DNA of 64,000 nucleotides from Thermomonospora echinospora (GCF_900108175.1 NZ_FNVO01000005.1:186001-250000); one strand, 5' to 3'; counted from the stretch's first letter, positions 35,637 through 44,903 are shown. The notes: generated by a model from the sequence alone, not told the origin. A program made the numbers and translations.

Positions 35637-36857
35637 TCAGCTCGCCTCCGCCAGTCGATTGTCAAAACGTTCACCGCGATGCCGTGCGGGCAGGCGGAGT
35701 TCCACGGTGGTGCCCGCCCCGGGCACGGCCTGGACCGTCACCGTGCCGCCCACCCGTTCGGCCCGCTCCCGCATGCCGATCAAGCCGTAGTGGCCCTGGC
35801 GGGCCAGGTCGGGAAGCTCTTCGGGGTGGAACCCGCGGCCGTCGTCCCGTATGGTCAGCACCACCTGACCGTCCTCCTCGGCCAGGCTCACGGTGACCAG
35901 CCCGGCCTCCGCGTGCCGGGCCGTGTTGGTCAGCGCCTCGGTGAGCACGGCCAGCGCCTCGTATCTCGTCCGCAGTGGCACGTCGGTGTCCGGGGCCAGT
36001 GCGCAGCGGACCTCGATCCCGGTCTCGGCCTGCCAGCGGTCCGCCGCGGCGCGCACCGCCTCGGCCAGCGGCCGGGTGACGGTGGTGTCGCGCAGTTCGG
36101 TGAGCAGCCCGCGGGCCTCCCGGGAGGCCACCTCGGTCGCGGTGGCGATGCGCACCGCCTCCTCGGCGGCCCGGGCCGGGTCCCGCCGGGCCCAGGCGGG
36201 CAGCGCCGCCGCCGCCAGCGCGATGCCGCGCAGGGTCTTGGCCAGCGAGTCGTGCATCTCCCGGGCCAGCCGGGCCCGCTCCTCGGCGGCGGCCGCCGCC
36301 ACCTCCGCCCTGATCCGGGCCTCCTCCTGGACGGACTGCTCCTCGAAGATCCGGCGCAGCGCCACGCCCGCGAACCCGACCAGCGGGTAGTAGGCCGGCT
36401 GGCCGACCAGCACCTGGAAGCTTCCGGTGTCCTCGGTCTGGGCCGCGTCGAAGGCGAATGTCAGGTAATAGCAGGCGATCTGGGCCGCCGACACCCCGAG
36501 CATGCCCGGCCACCGGTACAGCAGCCCCGCCGCGGCGGCTGTGGCCACGGTGGACAGGAAGAACGGGCCCGCCGGGCCGCACACCGCCAGGACGGTGAAG
36601 GAGGCCGCCACGTCGAGCAGAACCAGCGACGGGTGGGCCAACAGCCGGGGAACGATCTCCGTCACATAGCGGGCCACCAGCCAGGCGAGCAGGCCCACGC
36701 ACACCAGCGTGACGAACGCCGCCACCGACAGCCGCCCGGTCGACAGCAACAGCAGCGTGATGCCCGCGATCGACATGCGGATCTGCATGAGCAGGCGGAA
36801 GGCCGCGTTGATCCGGAGCCCGGCGGATCCGCCGGCGACGCCCGTCCGCGCGCTCAT
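35637..36857 (-). CDS. NarL-family sensor histidine kinase in Tad operon
   Basis: 406 residues. About six transmembrane helices in the first 220 residues, then HisKA_3 with the phospho-acceptor in RLAREMHDSLAKTLRG and HATPase_c (EALTNTARHAEA, IRDDGRGF, GHYGLIGMRERAERVGG). The cognate regulator follows directly. It lies between tadC and the pilin genes, one base from the tadC stop, so membrane-state sensing and pilus assembly are in one transcription unit. Confidence 0.93.
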   Translation of the reverse strand: MSARTGVAGGSAGLRINAAFRLLMQIRMSIAGITLLLLSTGRLSVAAFVTLVCVGLLAWLVARYVTEIVPRLLAHPSLVLLDVAASFTVLAVCGPAGPFFLSTVATAAAAGLLYRWPGMLGVSAAQIACYYLTFAFDAAQTEDTGSFQVLVGQPAYYPLVGFAGVALRRIFEEQSVQEEARIRAEVAAAAAEERARLAREMHDSLAKTLRGIALAAAALPAWARRDPARAAEEAVRIATATEVASREARGLLTELRDTTVTRPLAEAVRAAADRWQAETGIEVRCALAPDTDVPLRTRYEALAVLTEALTNTARHAEAGLVTVSLAEEDGQVVLTIRDDGRGFHPEELPDLARQGHYGLIGMRERAERVGGTVTVQAVPGAGTTVELRLPARHRGERFDNRLAEAS

Positions 36858-36858
36858 C

Positions 36859-37746
36859 TCAGCGGTCCAGGACGTTGCCGAAGTCGGACTCCGAACCGAG
36901 CAGCAGCGCCCCGAGCATCAGCAGGCCCATCGCCGGCATCGCCATCACCGTGGTGACCAGGGTGACCCGGGGGGTGACCCGCTGGGCCTTGCGCTTGGCC
37001 CACTGGGCGGACTCCCGGCGCATGTCCTGCGCGATGCCGATCAGCGCGGACGCCAGCGGAGCGCCCAGTTCCTCCGCCTGCAGGATGGCGGTGACGAACT
37101 GCCCCAGCATCCCCGAGCGGTTGCGCTCACGCAGATTCTGGAACGCATCCCGGCGCGGCGTGCCCAGCTCCATCTGGCGCAGCGTGATGAAGAACTCGTC
37201 GGCCAGCGGGCCCGGCATGCTCTCGGCGACCCGGGCCAGGGAGTGCCGGAAGCTCAGCCCCGCGGACACGGTGACGGCCAGGACGTCGAGGAAGTCGGGC
37301 AGGCTCCGTTCGATCTGATCGCGCCGCATGGACGCCCGCAGCACCAGGTTGAGCTCGTTCTGCAGCACACCGACCAGAAAGAGCAGGCCTATCAGCAGTT
37401 GGCCGGACAGCACCAGCAGCAGGCTGAGCGAACCGAACAGCACCACGTAGCCCATCGTGCTCTGCACGTAGGACTCCACCGTCATCCCGGCCGGCCGGCC
37501 CGCGGCGTCGATGCGCCTGCGGATCCGCGGATGCCAGGGCCGCAGCCTCCCCATCGCCCAGCCGGTGAAGGGCCGGCCGAACGGCATGACCATCCTGTGC
37601 AGCGGCTGCCCCTGAGGCTTCGCCGGGCCGGTGGCCTGTCCGGCCAGCGCGGAGGGCGCCACCCGCTCGCCGCCGCGCGCCAGCGCGTACCCCCACAGCG
37701 CCGCGACCACGCACAGCGCCCCGCCCGAGGCCATCACCACGACCAT
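36859..37746 (-). CDS. tadC: Tad pilus inner-membrane platform protein TadC
   Basis: 295 residues, GspF/T2SSF family. N-terminal helix, paired central helices (MGYVVLFGSLSLLLVLSGQL, LIGLLFLVGVLQ) and C-terminal helices (VTLVTTVMAMPAMGLLMLGAL) around a cytoplasmic domain with LPDFLDVLAVTVSAGLSFRHSL, the family hallmark. With TadB it forms the platform on which TadA acts. Eight bases after tadB. Confidence 0.92.
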   Translation of the reverse strand: MVVVMASGGALCVVAALWGYALARGGERVAPSALAGQATGPAKPQGQPLHRMVMPFGRPFTGWAMGRLRPWHPRIRRRIDAAGRPAGMTVESYVQSTMGYVVLFGSLSLLLVLSGQLLIGLLFLVGVLQNELNLVLRASMRRDQIERSLPDFLDVLAVTVSAGLSFRHSLARVAESMPGPLADEFFITLRQMELGTPRRDAFQNLRERNRSGMLGQFVTAILQAEELGAPLASALIGIAQDMRRESAQWAKRKAQRVTPRVTLVTTVMAMPAMGLLMLGALLLGSESDFGNVLDR

Positions 37747-37753
37747 CGGCGCC

Positions 37754-38677
37754 TCACACGTCGATCCGGGTCATCCGCTGGATGATCAGCAGGCTGCCCG
37801 CGAACAGTCCCCCGGCGACGACCAGGATGAGCTGCCCCACAGGATTCTCGCTCATCCGCTGCAGCGTCCCGGGCTGGATCTGCTCGATCAGCACCAGGCC
37901 CAGGAGGCCGAACACGCCGACCGTCCAGTTGCTGATCACGGCCTCTCCCATGATCGTCTTCACTTCCCGCCGGAGTTCCTTGCGGTCCTCCAGCGTGCCG
38001 GCGATGCTGCGCAGCGAGGTGACCAGCGAGCCGCCCGAGCGGGCCGCCACGATCATCGTGCTGATCAGCACGCCCAGTTCCCGGGACGGCAGCCGGTTCG
38101 CCAGGTCCCGCAACGCCGACTCCAGCGACTGGCCGAGCCGCAACGCATCGGCGGTGCGGCTCAGCTCCGACTTGGCGGGCTCGCCGAGCTCCTCCGCCGC
38201 GATCTCGACCGCAGTGCGCAGCGACAGGCCGGCCTGGGTGGCGTTGGACATCACCCGCGCGAGCTCGGGAAGCTGGGCGATGAACTCCTCCTTCCGGCGT
38301 TCCTCAAGGCGCCGCAGGTAGCCGAAGGCCATCCAGCCCACCACCAGCGCCGCGGCCAGGCCGAACGCCGGCGCCAGCCATCTGCTGATCAGCATGACGG
38401 CCAGGACGACGGCGGCGCCCAGCAGCAGCAGGAACGCCGACACCCCGATCCGCACACCCGCGGCGACGAGACGGCGGCCCACGGCACGCCCGAACTCCGT
38501 ACGGGCCAACCGCCGGTCGAGCCTGGATAGCAGGCTCTGGCGCACGTCCTCATGGCCCAGCACGGCCCGCTCGGTGAGCCTGCGCCGCTGCTCGTAACCG
38601 GCGGCCAGTTCCCCGACCCCCCATACGGAGATCGCCAGCGTGAACGCCAGCATCAGCAAGATCGTCGGCAGGGACAC
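37754..38677 (-). CDS. tadB: Tad pilus inner-membrane platform protein TadB
   Basis: 307 residues, GspF/T2SSF family. N-terminal helix TILLMLAFTLAISVWG, a central pair (GVSAFLLLLGAAVVLAVMLI, APAFGLAAALVVGWMAFGYL), cytoplasmic domain with AQLPELARVMSNATQAGLSL, and two C-terminal helices. The GTG at 38677 is chosen because it follows the cpaF stop directly with GGAGG upstream; longer frames are Arg/Ser-rich and unlikely. Confidence 0.9.
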   Translation of the reverse strand: MSLPTILLMLAFTLAISVWGVGELAAGYEQRRRLTERAVLGHEDVRQSLLSRLDRRLARTEFGRAVGRRLVAAGVRIGVSAFLLLLGAAVVLAVMLISRWLAPAFGLAAALVVGWMAFGYLRRLEERRKEEFIAQLPELARVMSNATQAGLSLRTAVEIAAEELGEPAKSELSRTADALRLGQSLESALRDLANRLPSRELGVLISTMIVAARSGGSLVTSLRSIAGTLEDRKELRREVKTIMGEAVISNWTVGVFGLLGLVLIEQIQPGTLQRMSENPVGQLILVVAGGLFAGSLLIIQRMTRIDV

Positions 38678-38678
38678 C

Positions 38679-40001
38679 TCATGACACCTCCCTGAACTCG
38701 CCCTCGGCGGCGTCGAAGATCGCCGGCACGCTCTCGCCGGCGTGCGCCAGCCGGGTCGCCAGCTCCGCCGGCAGCCGGAACCGCCGGAACACACCGCGCA
38801 CCACCAGATCCGACCCGATCGGCTCGCTCTCGAACTTCATGATCGTTTTCAGTGCGAACCCGGATCGGCCGTGTCCGTCGGCCACGGCGATCTCACCGAT
38901 CCGCCGTGAGCCGTCCGGCCCCCGCTCCAGATGCACCATCACGTCGACCGCGCTGTTGATCTGCTCCCGGATGGTCTCGAACGGCAGCTTGACATCGCTC
39001 ATGCTGGCCAGCGTCTGCAGCCGGTGGACGGCGTCCTCGGTGGAGTTGGCGTGCACCGTCACCATCGAGCCGTCGTGACCGGTGTTCATGGCCTGGAGCA
39101 TGTCGAGCGTCTCACCGCCGCGGACCTCACCGACGATGATGCGGTCGGGGCGCATCCGCAGCGCGTTGCGGACCAGGTCACGGATGCTGATGCGGCCCTC
39201 CCCCTCGATGTTGGGCGGCCGGGCCTCCAGCGGCACCACATGCTCCTGGACCAGTTGGAGTTCGGCGGAGTCCTCGATGGTCACGATCCGCTCGTGCTCG
39301 GGGACGAAGGCCGACAACGCGTTGAGCATGGTGGTCTTGCCGGTGCCGGTGCCTCCAGAGATCACGACGTTGAGCCGGGCACGGATGAAGGCGGCCAGCA
39401 ACTGCCCCGACGCCTCGTCCAAGGACCCCTTGGCGGCCAGCTCGGCCACGGTGTAGGCGCGGGGGAAGCGCCGGATGGTCAGCACCGGCCCCACCAGCGA
39501 CAGCGGCGGGATAATGACGTTCACCCGCTCGCCGGTCGGCAGACGCGCGTCGACCATCGGGCTGGACTCGTCCACCCGCCGGTTGACCTGGGCGACGATG
39601 CGGTCGATGGTCTGGTAGAGCTGGTCCTCGCTGGCGAAGGTGGTGTCGACCCGCTGCACCCGGCCGTTGCGCTCGACGAAGATGTTCTTGGGGCCGTTCA
39701 CCATGATCTCGGTGATCGTCTGGTCGTGCAGCAGCGGCTCCAGCACGCCCAGCCCGAGGGCCTCGTCGACCACCCGGCGGATCAGCGCGGCCCGCTCGTT
39801 GGCCGACAGCACCGGCCCCTCACGGCCCACGATGAGCGCGGTGACCTTCTCCAGCCGCGCCCTGCGCTGGGTCAGGTTGAGCCCGTTCAGCTCGTCGAGG
39901 TTGACCTCCTCCAGCAGTCGCTGCCGCCAGTGCGAGACACCGACCGAACCGGCCCGGTCCGCGGCGAGCCGGTCGACCTCCAGGCGATCTCTGAGTCCCA
40001 T
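38679..40001 (-). CDS. cpaF: Tad pilus assembly ATPase CpaF/TadA
   Basis: 440 residues, VirB11/PulE-type secretion ATPase. N-terminal domain ([20 protein letters not shown]), then Walker A in [16 protein letters not shown], Asp box [10 protein letters not shown], Walker B region [14 protein letters not shown] and His box [14 protein letters not shown]. Powers pilin extraction and polymerisation on the TadB/TadC platform. Seven bases after the TadE gene. Confidence 0.95.
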   Translation of the reverse strand: MGLRDRLEVDRLAADRAGSVGVSHWRQRLLEEVNLDELNGLNLTQRRARLEKVTALIVGREGPVLSANERAALIRRVVDEALGLGVLEPLLHDQTITEIMVNGPKNIFVERNGRVQRVDTTFASEDQLYQTIDRIVAQVNRRVDESSPMVDARLPTGERVNVIIPPLSLVGPVLTIRRFPRAYTVAELAAKGSLDEASGQLLAAFIRARLNVVISGGTGTGKTTMLNALSAFVPEHERIVTIEDSAELQLVQEHVVPLEARPPNIEGEGRISIRDLVRNALRMRPDRIIVGEVRGGETLDMLQAMNTGHDGSMVTVHANSTEDAVHRLQTLASMSDVKLPFETIREQINSAVDVMVHLERGPDGSRRIGEIAVADGHGRSGFALKTIMKFESEPIGSDLVVRGVFRRFRLPAELATRLAHAGESVPAIFDAAEGEFREVS

Positions 40002-40008
40002 CTTCTTC

Positions 40009-40371
40009 TCATCCCTGCGGCATGGTGACGGTGCGTTCGACGGTGAAGTCCAACGGAACGCCCGGGAACAGCACCGGAACCGTGGCCCGGACCCGGCACT
40101 GGACGCCGTTCCCGGACGGCGTCCCGGACGCCGAGTAGTCGTTCAGCCAGCCCGGCATGGCGGCCTGCGCTCCCGGAACACAGGCGCCGGAATCCTGGCT
40201 CTGGCCGGCCAGACGGGCCCCGGTACGCGCCGCGTTCTCCACCCGCTCGATGGTCCAGGCGGCCATCAGCGCCTCGAACGAGAACAACATGATCATCACC
40301 ACGGTGGGCAGCATCGCGGCGAGCTCCACCGAGGCGGTGCCCTCCTCACCCCCGCGCCGCCGGTCAGTCAT
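40009..40371 (-). CDS. TadE-like pseudopilin
   Basis: 120 residues. Leader of 11 residues ending EEG, then TASVELAAMLP (Glu at +5), hydrophobic TVVMIMLFSFEALMAAW and a TadE-type [12 protein letters not shown]. The C-terminal part is short with two Cys (GACVPG, VQCRVR) and a beta-rich end. Overlaps the TadZ-TadE gene by eight bases. Minor pilin or assembly factor of the Tad system. Confidence 0.9.
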   Translation of the reverse strand: MTDRRRGGEEGTASVELAAMLPTVVMIMLFSFEALMAAWTIERVENAARTGARLAGQSQDSGACVPGAQAAMPGWLNDYSASGTPSGNGVQCRVRATVPVLFPGVPLDFTVERTVTMPQG

Positions 40372-41920
40372 CGCCGTCGCCCTCGTACACGATCCGCGAA
40401 GTGCTGGAGACGTCGAAGGACGTCCACCAGCCGGGCACCACGCCCGGCGTCTCGATGGTCACCTTGGCGAACCCGTCACCGACCTCGATGCTCAGATGCT
40501 CCTCGTCGCCCCATGGCCCACTGATCCGGGCGACGGTCCGCTTGCGCACCTCCATCTGTGCCGCCGGGGTGTCGTAGCCCAGCACGGACACCGCTCGCGC
40601 GGCCTCGTTGGCGGCATGACCGGAGTGCATGAGCGTCAGCCCGACGAGCACGATCTGCCAGGCGATCAGAACCAGCACGCCGAGCAGCGGGAGGAGCGCC
40701 ACGAACTCGTAAAGTGACGCGCCCTTGTCGGAGGCCGGGTCGGGCGCGCCGTCCGGCTCGCCCTCCAACTCCAGCTCCCCGACGATCCGGGCGATGGCCC
40801 GCCGGTAGTCGTTGCTCCTGACCGCCGACGGCAGCCCGGTGTTGACGGCCTCCTCCAAAGCCCGGAAGTCGGCCGGGACGGTGACGGCCAGCAGCGGCAT
40901 GCCGAGCATCTTGCGGGCCAGATCGGGCTGGATCTCGTTGCGCTTGTGGTGCCGGACGAAGACGGCCGAGGCGTCCTCCTCCTTGCGGATGCCCAGCCGG
41001 TCCCACAGTCGGCCGAGCCGCTTGGCGCCGCGCAGCGACGGGAGGTCGGGGGTGCAGGTGACCAGCACCCGGTCCGCCAGTTCCACGGCCACCGCGTTCC
41101 CGTCGAACATGTGGCTGCCGCAGTCGATCACGACCAGGTCGTAACGGGAACGCAGAGCGGCCAGGATCCGCCGGGCGACCCGGGCCGAAACGCTCTCGGC
41201 ATCCTCCCCGTTGGGGGGCGCCAGCAGCAGGTGCAGACCCGACTGGTGGACGAACAGCGCCTCGGCCAGCGCGGTGCCGTCCAGGTCCTCGGCCACCGAG
41301 ATCAGGTCGATGATGCTGCGGCGGTGGTGGATGTCCAGATAACTCGGCAGATCGCCCTTCTGCAGGTCCATGTCCACCAGGCACACCGACTGCCCGGTCT
41401 CCGCCGCCGCCATCGCCACGTGCACGGCCAGTGTGGTCGCGCCGGTACCGCCCTTGGAACCGCAGACCGCCAGCAGGGAGCCCATCCGGCCGGACCGGGT
41501 GACCGTGCTGGACTCGGCGAAGTGCCGCCGCATGCTCCGCGACCACTCGGCCGCCGACTCGATCCGGCTCTGCAGTTCCGACACCGTCGAGTCCCGGGCG
41601 ATGACACCGCGGGCGCCGGCCGCCATCGCCGCGCCGTAGATCGCCGCGGTCGCCTCGTCTGCGACCAGCACCACGGCCAGGTGGGGGTGGCGGATGGCCA
41701 ATTCACGGATGAGATCAGTGGCCGGCTGCGGGCCCAGCTCCTGGTGGAGCAGGATCACGTCGAGTCCCGGCAGCCCACCGGCGATCGCCTGCACGACCTC
41801 GCCCGAGGTTCCCTCCACCCCGGCCAGCGTCACCTCGGAGATCTCGTGGAGCTGGGTGGTCAGCGAGGCCACCAAGTCGCGGTCGGCGCTGCCCATGAGT
41901 ACCCGGATCACGGCGTTCAC
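40364..41920 (-). CDS. TadZ/CpaE-type ATPase fused to a TadE-like pseudopilin
   Basis: 518 residues in one open frame. Residues 1-125 form an atypical receiver domain; 145-395 are a ParA/MinD-like ATPase of the CpaE/TadZ type (deviant Walker A in CGSKGGTGATTLAVH, VCLVDMDLQKGDL, VVIDCGSHM). Residues 398-518 are a complete TadE-type domain: DKG400-ASLYE (Glu405 at +5), hydrophobic VALLPLLGVLVLIAWQIV, NEAARAVSVLG and a beta-rich C-terminus. If prepilin peptidase cuts after Gly400 the two halves separate. GTG start overlaps the cpaB stop. Confidence 0.9.
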   Translation of the reverse strand: MNAVIRVLMGSADRDLVASLTTQLHEISEVTLAGVEGTSGEVVQAIAGGLPGLDVILLHQELGPQPATDLIRELAIRHPHLAVVLVADEATAAIYGAAMAAGARGVIARDSTVSELQSRIESAAEWSRSMRRHFAESSTVTRSGRMGSLLAVCGSKGGTGATTLAVHVAMAAAETGQSVCLVDMDLQKGDLPSYLDIHHRRSIIDLISVAEDLDGTALAEALFVHQSGLHLLLAPPNGEDAESVSARVARRILAALRSRYDLVVIDCGSHMFDGNAVAVELADRVLVTCTPDLPSLRGAKRLGRLWDRLGIRKEEDASAVFVRHHKRNEIQPDLARKMLGMPLLAVTVPADFRALEEAVNTGLPSAVRSNDYRRAIARIVGELELEGEPDGAPDPASDKGASLYEFVALLPLLGVLVLIAWQIVLVGLTLMHSGHAANEAARAVSVLGYDTPAAQMEVRKRTVARISGPWGDEEHLSIEVGDGFAKVTIETPGVVPGWWTSFDVSSTSRIVYEGDGDD

Positions 41921-42618
41921 TGTCCCAACGGGGTGTCGCAGACCGGGGCCAGCTTGTTCGGCCCGGTGTCGCCCTGGCCGATCAGCGCCAGCCGAACCTT
42001 GCCGGCGTAGCTTTCGGCGTAGGTCAGCTTGAGACTGTCCTTGGCGGTCAGCGCGAACGTGATCGGCACCACTCGGTTGACGTCACCGGCGTTCTGGCCT
42101 TCGCGCTGCTCCTGCAACCGGCCGACCTGGATGACTAGCGCCTGCTTGATCACCCGGGCCGCGCAGGTGCGCTGCCGCTGCTGCTGCTGTTCGGAGAAGG
42201 TGGCGTAGATGTCGACGTGCATGCCGGGCCGGACCTTGCCGGCCACTCCGGTCTCGGCGTCGATCATGATGGCGATCTCACGTTCACCCGGCTGCAGGGT
42301 CGGGGCCGCCACCACCATGCCGCGCTGCAGATGCGTGCCGGCCTGCAGATCGGCGGCGGCCACCTTGCCCTGCAACTCGACCGGGTTGGAGATCATGGTG
42401 GTCGGTGCCCAGCGGCGCGGCACCTGGACCCGTTCCAGTGCCTGCACGTTGATCGGCTCATAGGCGGTCACCGGCTGTCTGAGCCGCAGCACGGAGATCA
42501 TGTCCCCGATCTCGGCGCGGACCGAGCCGACGTACCCGACGATGCTCATGAAGACCGCGACGGCGCCGATGCCGGCCAGGACCATCAGCAGCACTCCACG
42601 TCGCTGGCGGGGGTTCAT
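41917..42618 (-). CDS. cpaB: Tad pilus assembly protein CpaB/RcpC-like (SAF domain)
   Basis: 233 residues. One N-terminal transmembrane helix (GVLLMVLAGIGAVAVFMSIVG), then an SAF-type region (QPVTAYEPINVQALERVQVP, AAADLQAGTHLQRGMVV) and a CpaB C-terminal domain (RPGMHVDIYATF). In Gram-positive Tad loci this protein is kept although no secretin exists. ATG 42618; 58 bases after the preceding gene's stop. Confidence 0.9.
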   Translation of the reverse strand: MNPRQRRGVLLMVLAGIGAVAVFMSIVGYVGSVRAEIGDMISVLRLRQPVTAYEPINVQALERVQVPRRWAPTTMISNPVELQGKVAAADLQAGTHLQRGMVVAAPTLQPGEREIAIMIDAETGVAGKVRPGMHVDIYATFSEQQQQRQRTCAARVIKQALVIQVGRLQEQREGQNAGDVNRVVPITFALTAKDSLKLTYAESYAGKVRLALIGQGDTGPNKLAPVCDTPLGQ

Positions 42619-42676
42619 TCGACTCCGTTTCTCGATCGGGAGGGACACCGGGGACGGGCTTGTCGGGCCTACGGCG

Positions 42677-43882
42677 TCAGGCGGGACGTACCGGCTGGGA
42701 CGTGGAGATCCGCGGCTGCGAGGCCCTGTGCCGTTCCGTCCCGGCGGGCCGGACTGCCTGGGGTGGCGGCACCCGCTGGGCAGATCGGGCGGGCGGGGCC
42801 TGCTGGGTGTGCGATGCCGGTGGAGGACGCCACACCGGCTGGGGAGGACCTGCCGCCCGGGGTGCCCGGGCGGGCCCGGCGGCCCGTGGGCCCTGAACGG
42901 ACCCGTTGGTCTGCGTCCCCTGCGCGGGCCCGGCGCCCCGGGGGTGCCAGCCGGGCGCGGGGGCGCTCGGCCGGGACGGGGGGCGACGGGGCGGCGGGGG
43001 CTGCACCATCGAGCAGAACGCGCAGACGGTCAGGGCGGTGACCTCGCCGCACCATCGGCACGGACGGCCCTTGGCCGCCCGAGCGGCGCGGGTCAGGGCG
43101 CCGGGATGCCCGCTGAAGGCCACGAACTCGACGTACTTGCGGGTGCCCCAGTAGACCGGGCTGAGCGGCTGGGGCTCTACGAGAGTCACCACGGCGGCGG
43201 CGATGTGCGGCTTGAACGCGGTGTGCAACCAGGAAGGATCGGCGTCACCGGTGCTGGCCAGTACGACCACCGGGTCCGTGGGACGGGTGTTTAGCCGCGC
43301 CACCGGCGCGCCCTCGGTGATGCGGTGCACGCCCGCCTGCGCACCCGCGGTCACCATGAACGCGCTGCCGGGCAGGTAGGAGGACAGGTGCGGGCCGAGC
43401 CCGGTCTCGATGTGCTCCAGCCTGGCCACGCTGTTGACCCACGCGCCCGCGACCACCTCCGCCGCCAGCCGCCGGGCGAGCCCGGTCAGCACACCGGGGG
43501 CGACGTGGCGGGCCATGTAGGCGAGCTGGTCGGCGATCAGGGACAGCGCGAGGGGCGGCAGATCCAGCGGCACGGCGGCGATCCGGTCGGTGCGCAGCAC
43601 GCCGCGGGCCAGCCGGACGAGGCGCTCGGTGGGCTCGGGCCGCCAGGAGGGGTAGAGCACCAGGGCGGCCCGGTGGCCCCGCAGCGCCCGAGCCAGCCGG
43701 TCGATGAACGCGGTGACCTCGGGCTCGGCGGCGTCACCGGTGGTCAGCCGGCCAGCCCGCACCTCCCGAATCACTCCGCAGCTGGGCACGTCCACCGCCA
43801 CCAGGACCGCGGTCACCGGCGCCTCGGGCGGTCCATGGGCCTCATCGCACCGCTTCCTCTCCCTTTCCGGGACGCCCGACAT
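42677..43882 (-). CDS. Uncharacterised protein with zinc-ribbon and Pro-rich tail, upstream of Tad operon
   Basis: 401 residues. An alpha/beta N-terminal region (VLVAVDVPSCGVIREV, AFIDRLARALRGHRAALVLY, LDLPPLALSLIADQLAYMAR) is followed by a helical part (EVVAGAWVNSVARLEHIETG), a Cys pair arrangement CRWCGEVTALTVCAFC that should bind zinc, and about 115 residues rich in Pro, Ala and Gln. No family recognised. ATG 43882 is one choice; the N-terminus is uncertain. It precedes cpaB on the same strand and could be a regulator or scaffold for the Tad locus. Confidence 0.7.
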   Translation of the reverse strand: MSGVPERERKRCDEAHGPPEAPVTAVLVAVDVPSCGVIREVRAGRLTTGDAAEPEVTAFIDRLARALRGHRAALVLYPSWRPEPTERLVRLARGVLRTDRIAAVPLDLPPLALSLIADQLAYMARHVAPGVLTGLARRLAAEVVAGAWVNSVARLEHIETGLGPHLSSYLPGSAFMVTAGAQAGVHRITEGAPVARLNTRPTDPVVVLASTGDADPSWLHTAFKPHIAAAVVTLVEPQPLSPVYWGTRKYVEFVAFSGHPGALTRAARAAKGRPCRWCGEVTALTVCAFCSMVQPPPPRRPPSRPSAPAPGWHPRGAGPAQGTQTNGSVQGPRAAGPARAPRAAGPPQPVWRPPPASHTQQAPPARSAQRVPPPQAVRPAGTERHRASQPRISTSQPVRPA

Positions 43883-44340
43883 GCCCTCCGAAGAGACGGG
43901 GACCGGGGGCCAGACGACGATAACCCCCCTACCGATTTGGGCACAAGTGAACATTTTGTCGGCCCGGCCCGCGCCAATTGAACAATGTGCCCCGTCCCGG
44001 CGGCGATCGATGCACGTCGTCGGCCGGACAGGCGGCCGCGCATGGCCTGCGGGGCTCCCGGGGGACCCGGGGCCCGGTCCTGGATTGGGACCTGTTTTGG
44101 GCCCACGGGCCCATTGTTCGGCGCAACAATGAGGGGTCGCTCCGCGCCGGTTTGCCCAACACGCCCGCCGCCATTTGCGGCCACCGCCGACGGCCGGAGA
44201 CGGGCGCGATGACGGCCGTGACACGTCACCGAGATGTGACAGCGCCGGGCGCGTCACACCCCGCCGCGCGGGAACCGTTCTAGAGTCGGCATGTCGCCGT
44301 GCCGGCGGCCCCGCACGCGCGTCCCAGGGAGACCAAGGCG
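43883..44340. promoter_or_regulatory. Divergent intergenic region with TGGGnCC sites (44099-44113)
   Basis: 458 bases between the minus-strand Zn-ribbon/Tad genes and the plus-strand DUF4282 gene; no gene is supported inside. On the minus strand a TGGGCCCGTGGGCCC site occupies 44099-44113, and GGTCC/GGACC half-sites flank a short spacer at 44076-44092. Because both directions start here, the motif could control the Tad operon, the kinase-AAA+ cluster, or both. A ggaga ribosome-binding site precedes ATG 44341. Confidence 0.5.
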
Positions 44341-44853
44341 ATGAGCAACCCCCCCGGCCCCCACAACCGCGGCCCAGGCTACGGGCCCGGCCCCGGTCCT
44401 GGAGGCGGTCAGGGCCCGGGCCCCGCCCCGGGCGGTCACGGCCCGGGTCCCGTTCCCGGTCCGGGCGCGCAGCCGCCGCAGGGGGCACGGCCGACCGGGC
44501 CACCGCCCGGCCCGGGCACGGCCGGCTGGGCGGGCGGACGGCCGGCGCCCCGGGAGAAGGGCGTGATCGGCGCGCTCCTGGACACCCGCTTCGACCACCT
44601 GGTGACACCCAAGCTGATCAGGCTCTGGTACGTCGTCGCCCTGCTGCTCATCAGCATGCAGTGCCTGGTCTTCCTGGCCCTCGGGCTGTGGATACTGACC
44701 TGGGAGGACGGCTGGGCCTGGGGCCTGATGACGGTCATCGCGACCCCGCTGGTGTGGCTGTTCGAGGCGCTGATGGTACGGATCGTGATGGAGGCCGTGG
44801 TGGTCCGCTTCAAGGGCGTCGAACACCTGCGGGTCATCAAGGACAAGATCTGA
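44341..44853 (+). CDS. DUF4282 membrane protein 1
   Basis: 170 residues. N-terminal 75 residues are Gly/Pro-rich low complexity (GPGPGPGGGQGPGPAPGG), then a DUF4282 domain: GALLDTRFDHLVTPKLIRLW followed by two transmembrane helices (YVVALLLISMQCLVFLALGL, LMTVIATPLVWLFEALM) and a conserved VRIVMEAVVVRFKGVEHL end. The same architecture recurs at 52629, so the kinase-AAA+ operon is bracketed by two such proteins. Function of DUF4282 is unknown; probable membrane partner. Confidence 0.9.
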   Translation: MSNPPGPHNRGPGYGPGPGPGGGQGPGPAPGGHGPGPVPGPGAQPPQGARPTGPPPGPGTAGWAGGRPAPREKGVIGALLDTRFDHLVTPKLIRLWYVVALLLISMQCLVFLALGLWILTWEDGWAWGLMTVIATPLVWLFEALMVRIVMEAVVVRFKGVEHLRVIKDKI

Positions 44854-44903
44854 ACCGGCACGTTAGGCTCACCGGAGTCACAGCGGCATCAACGGAGCGG
44901 TAA

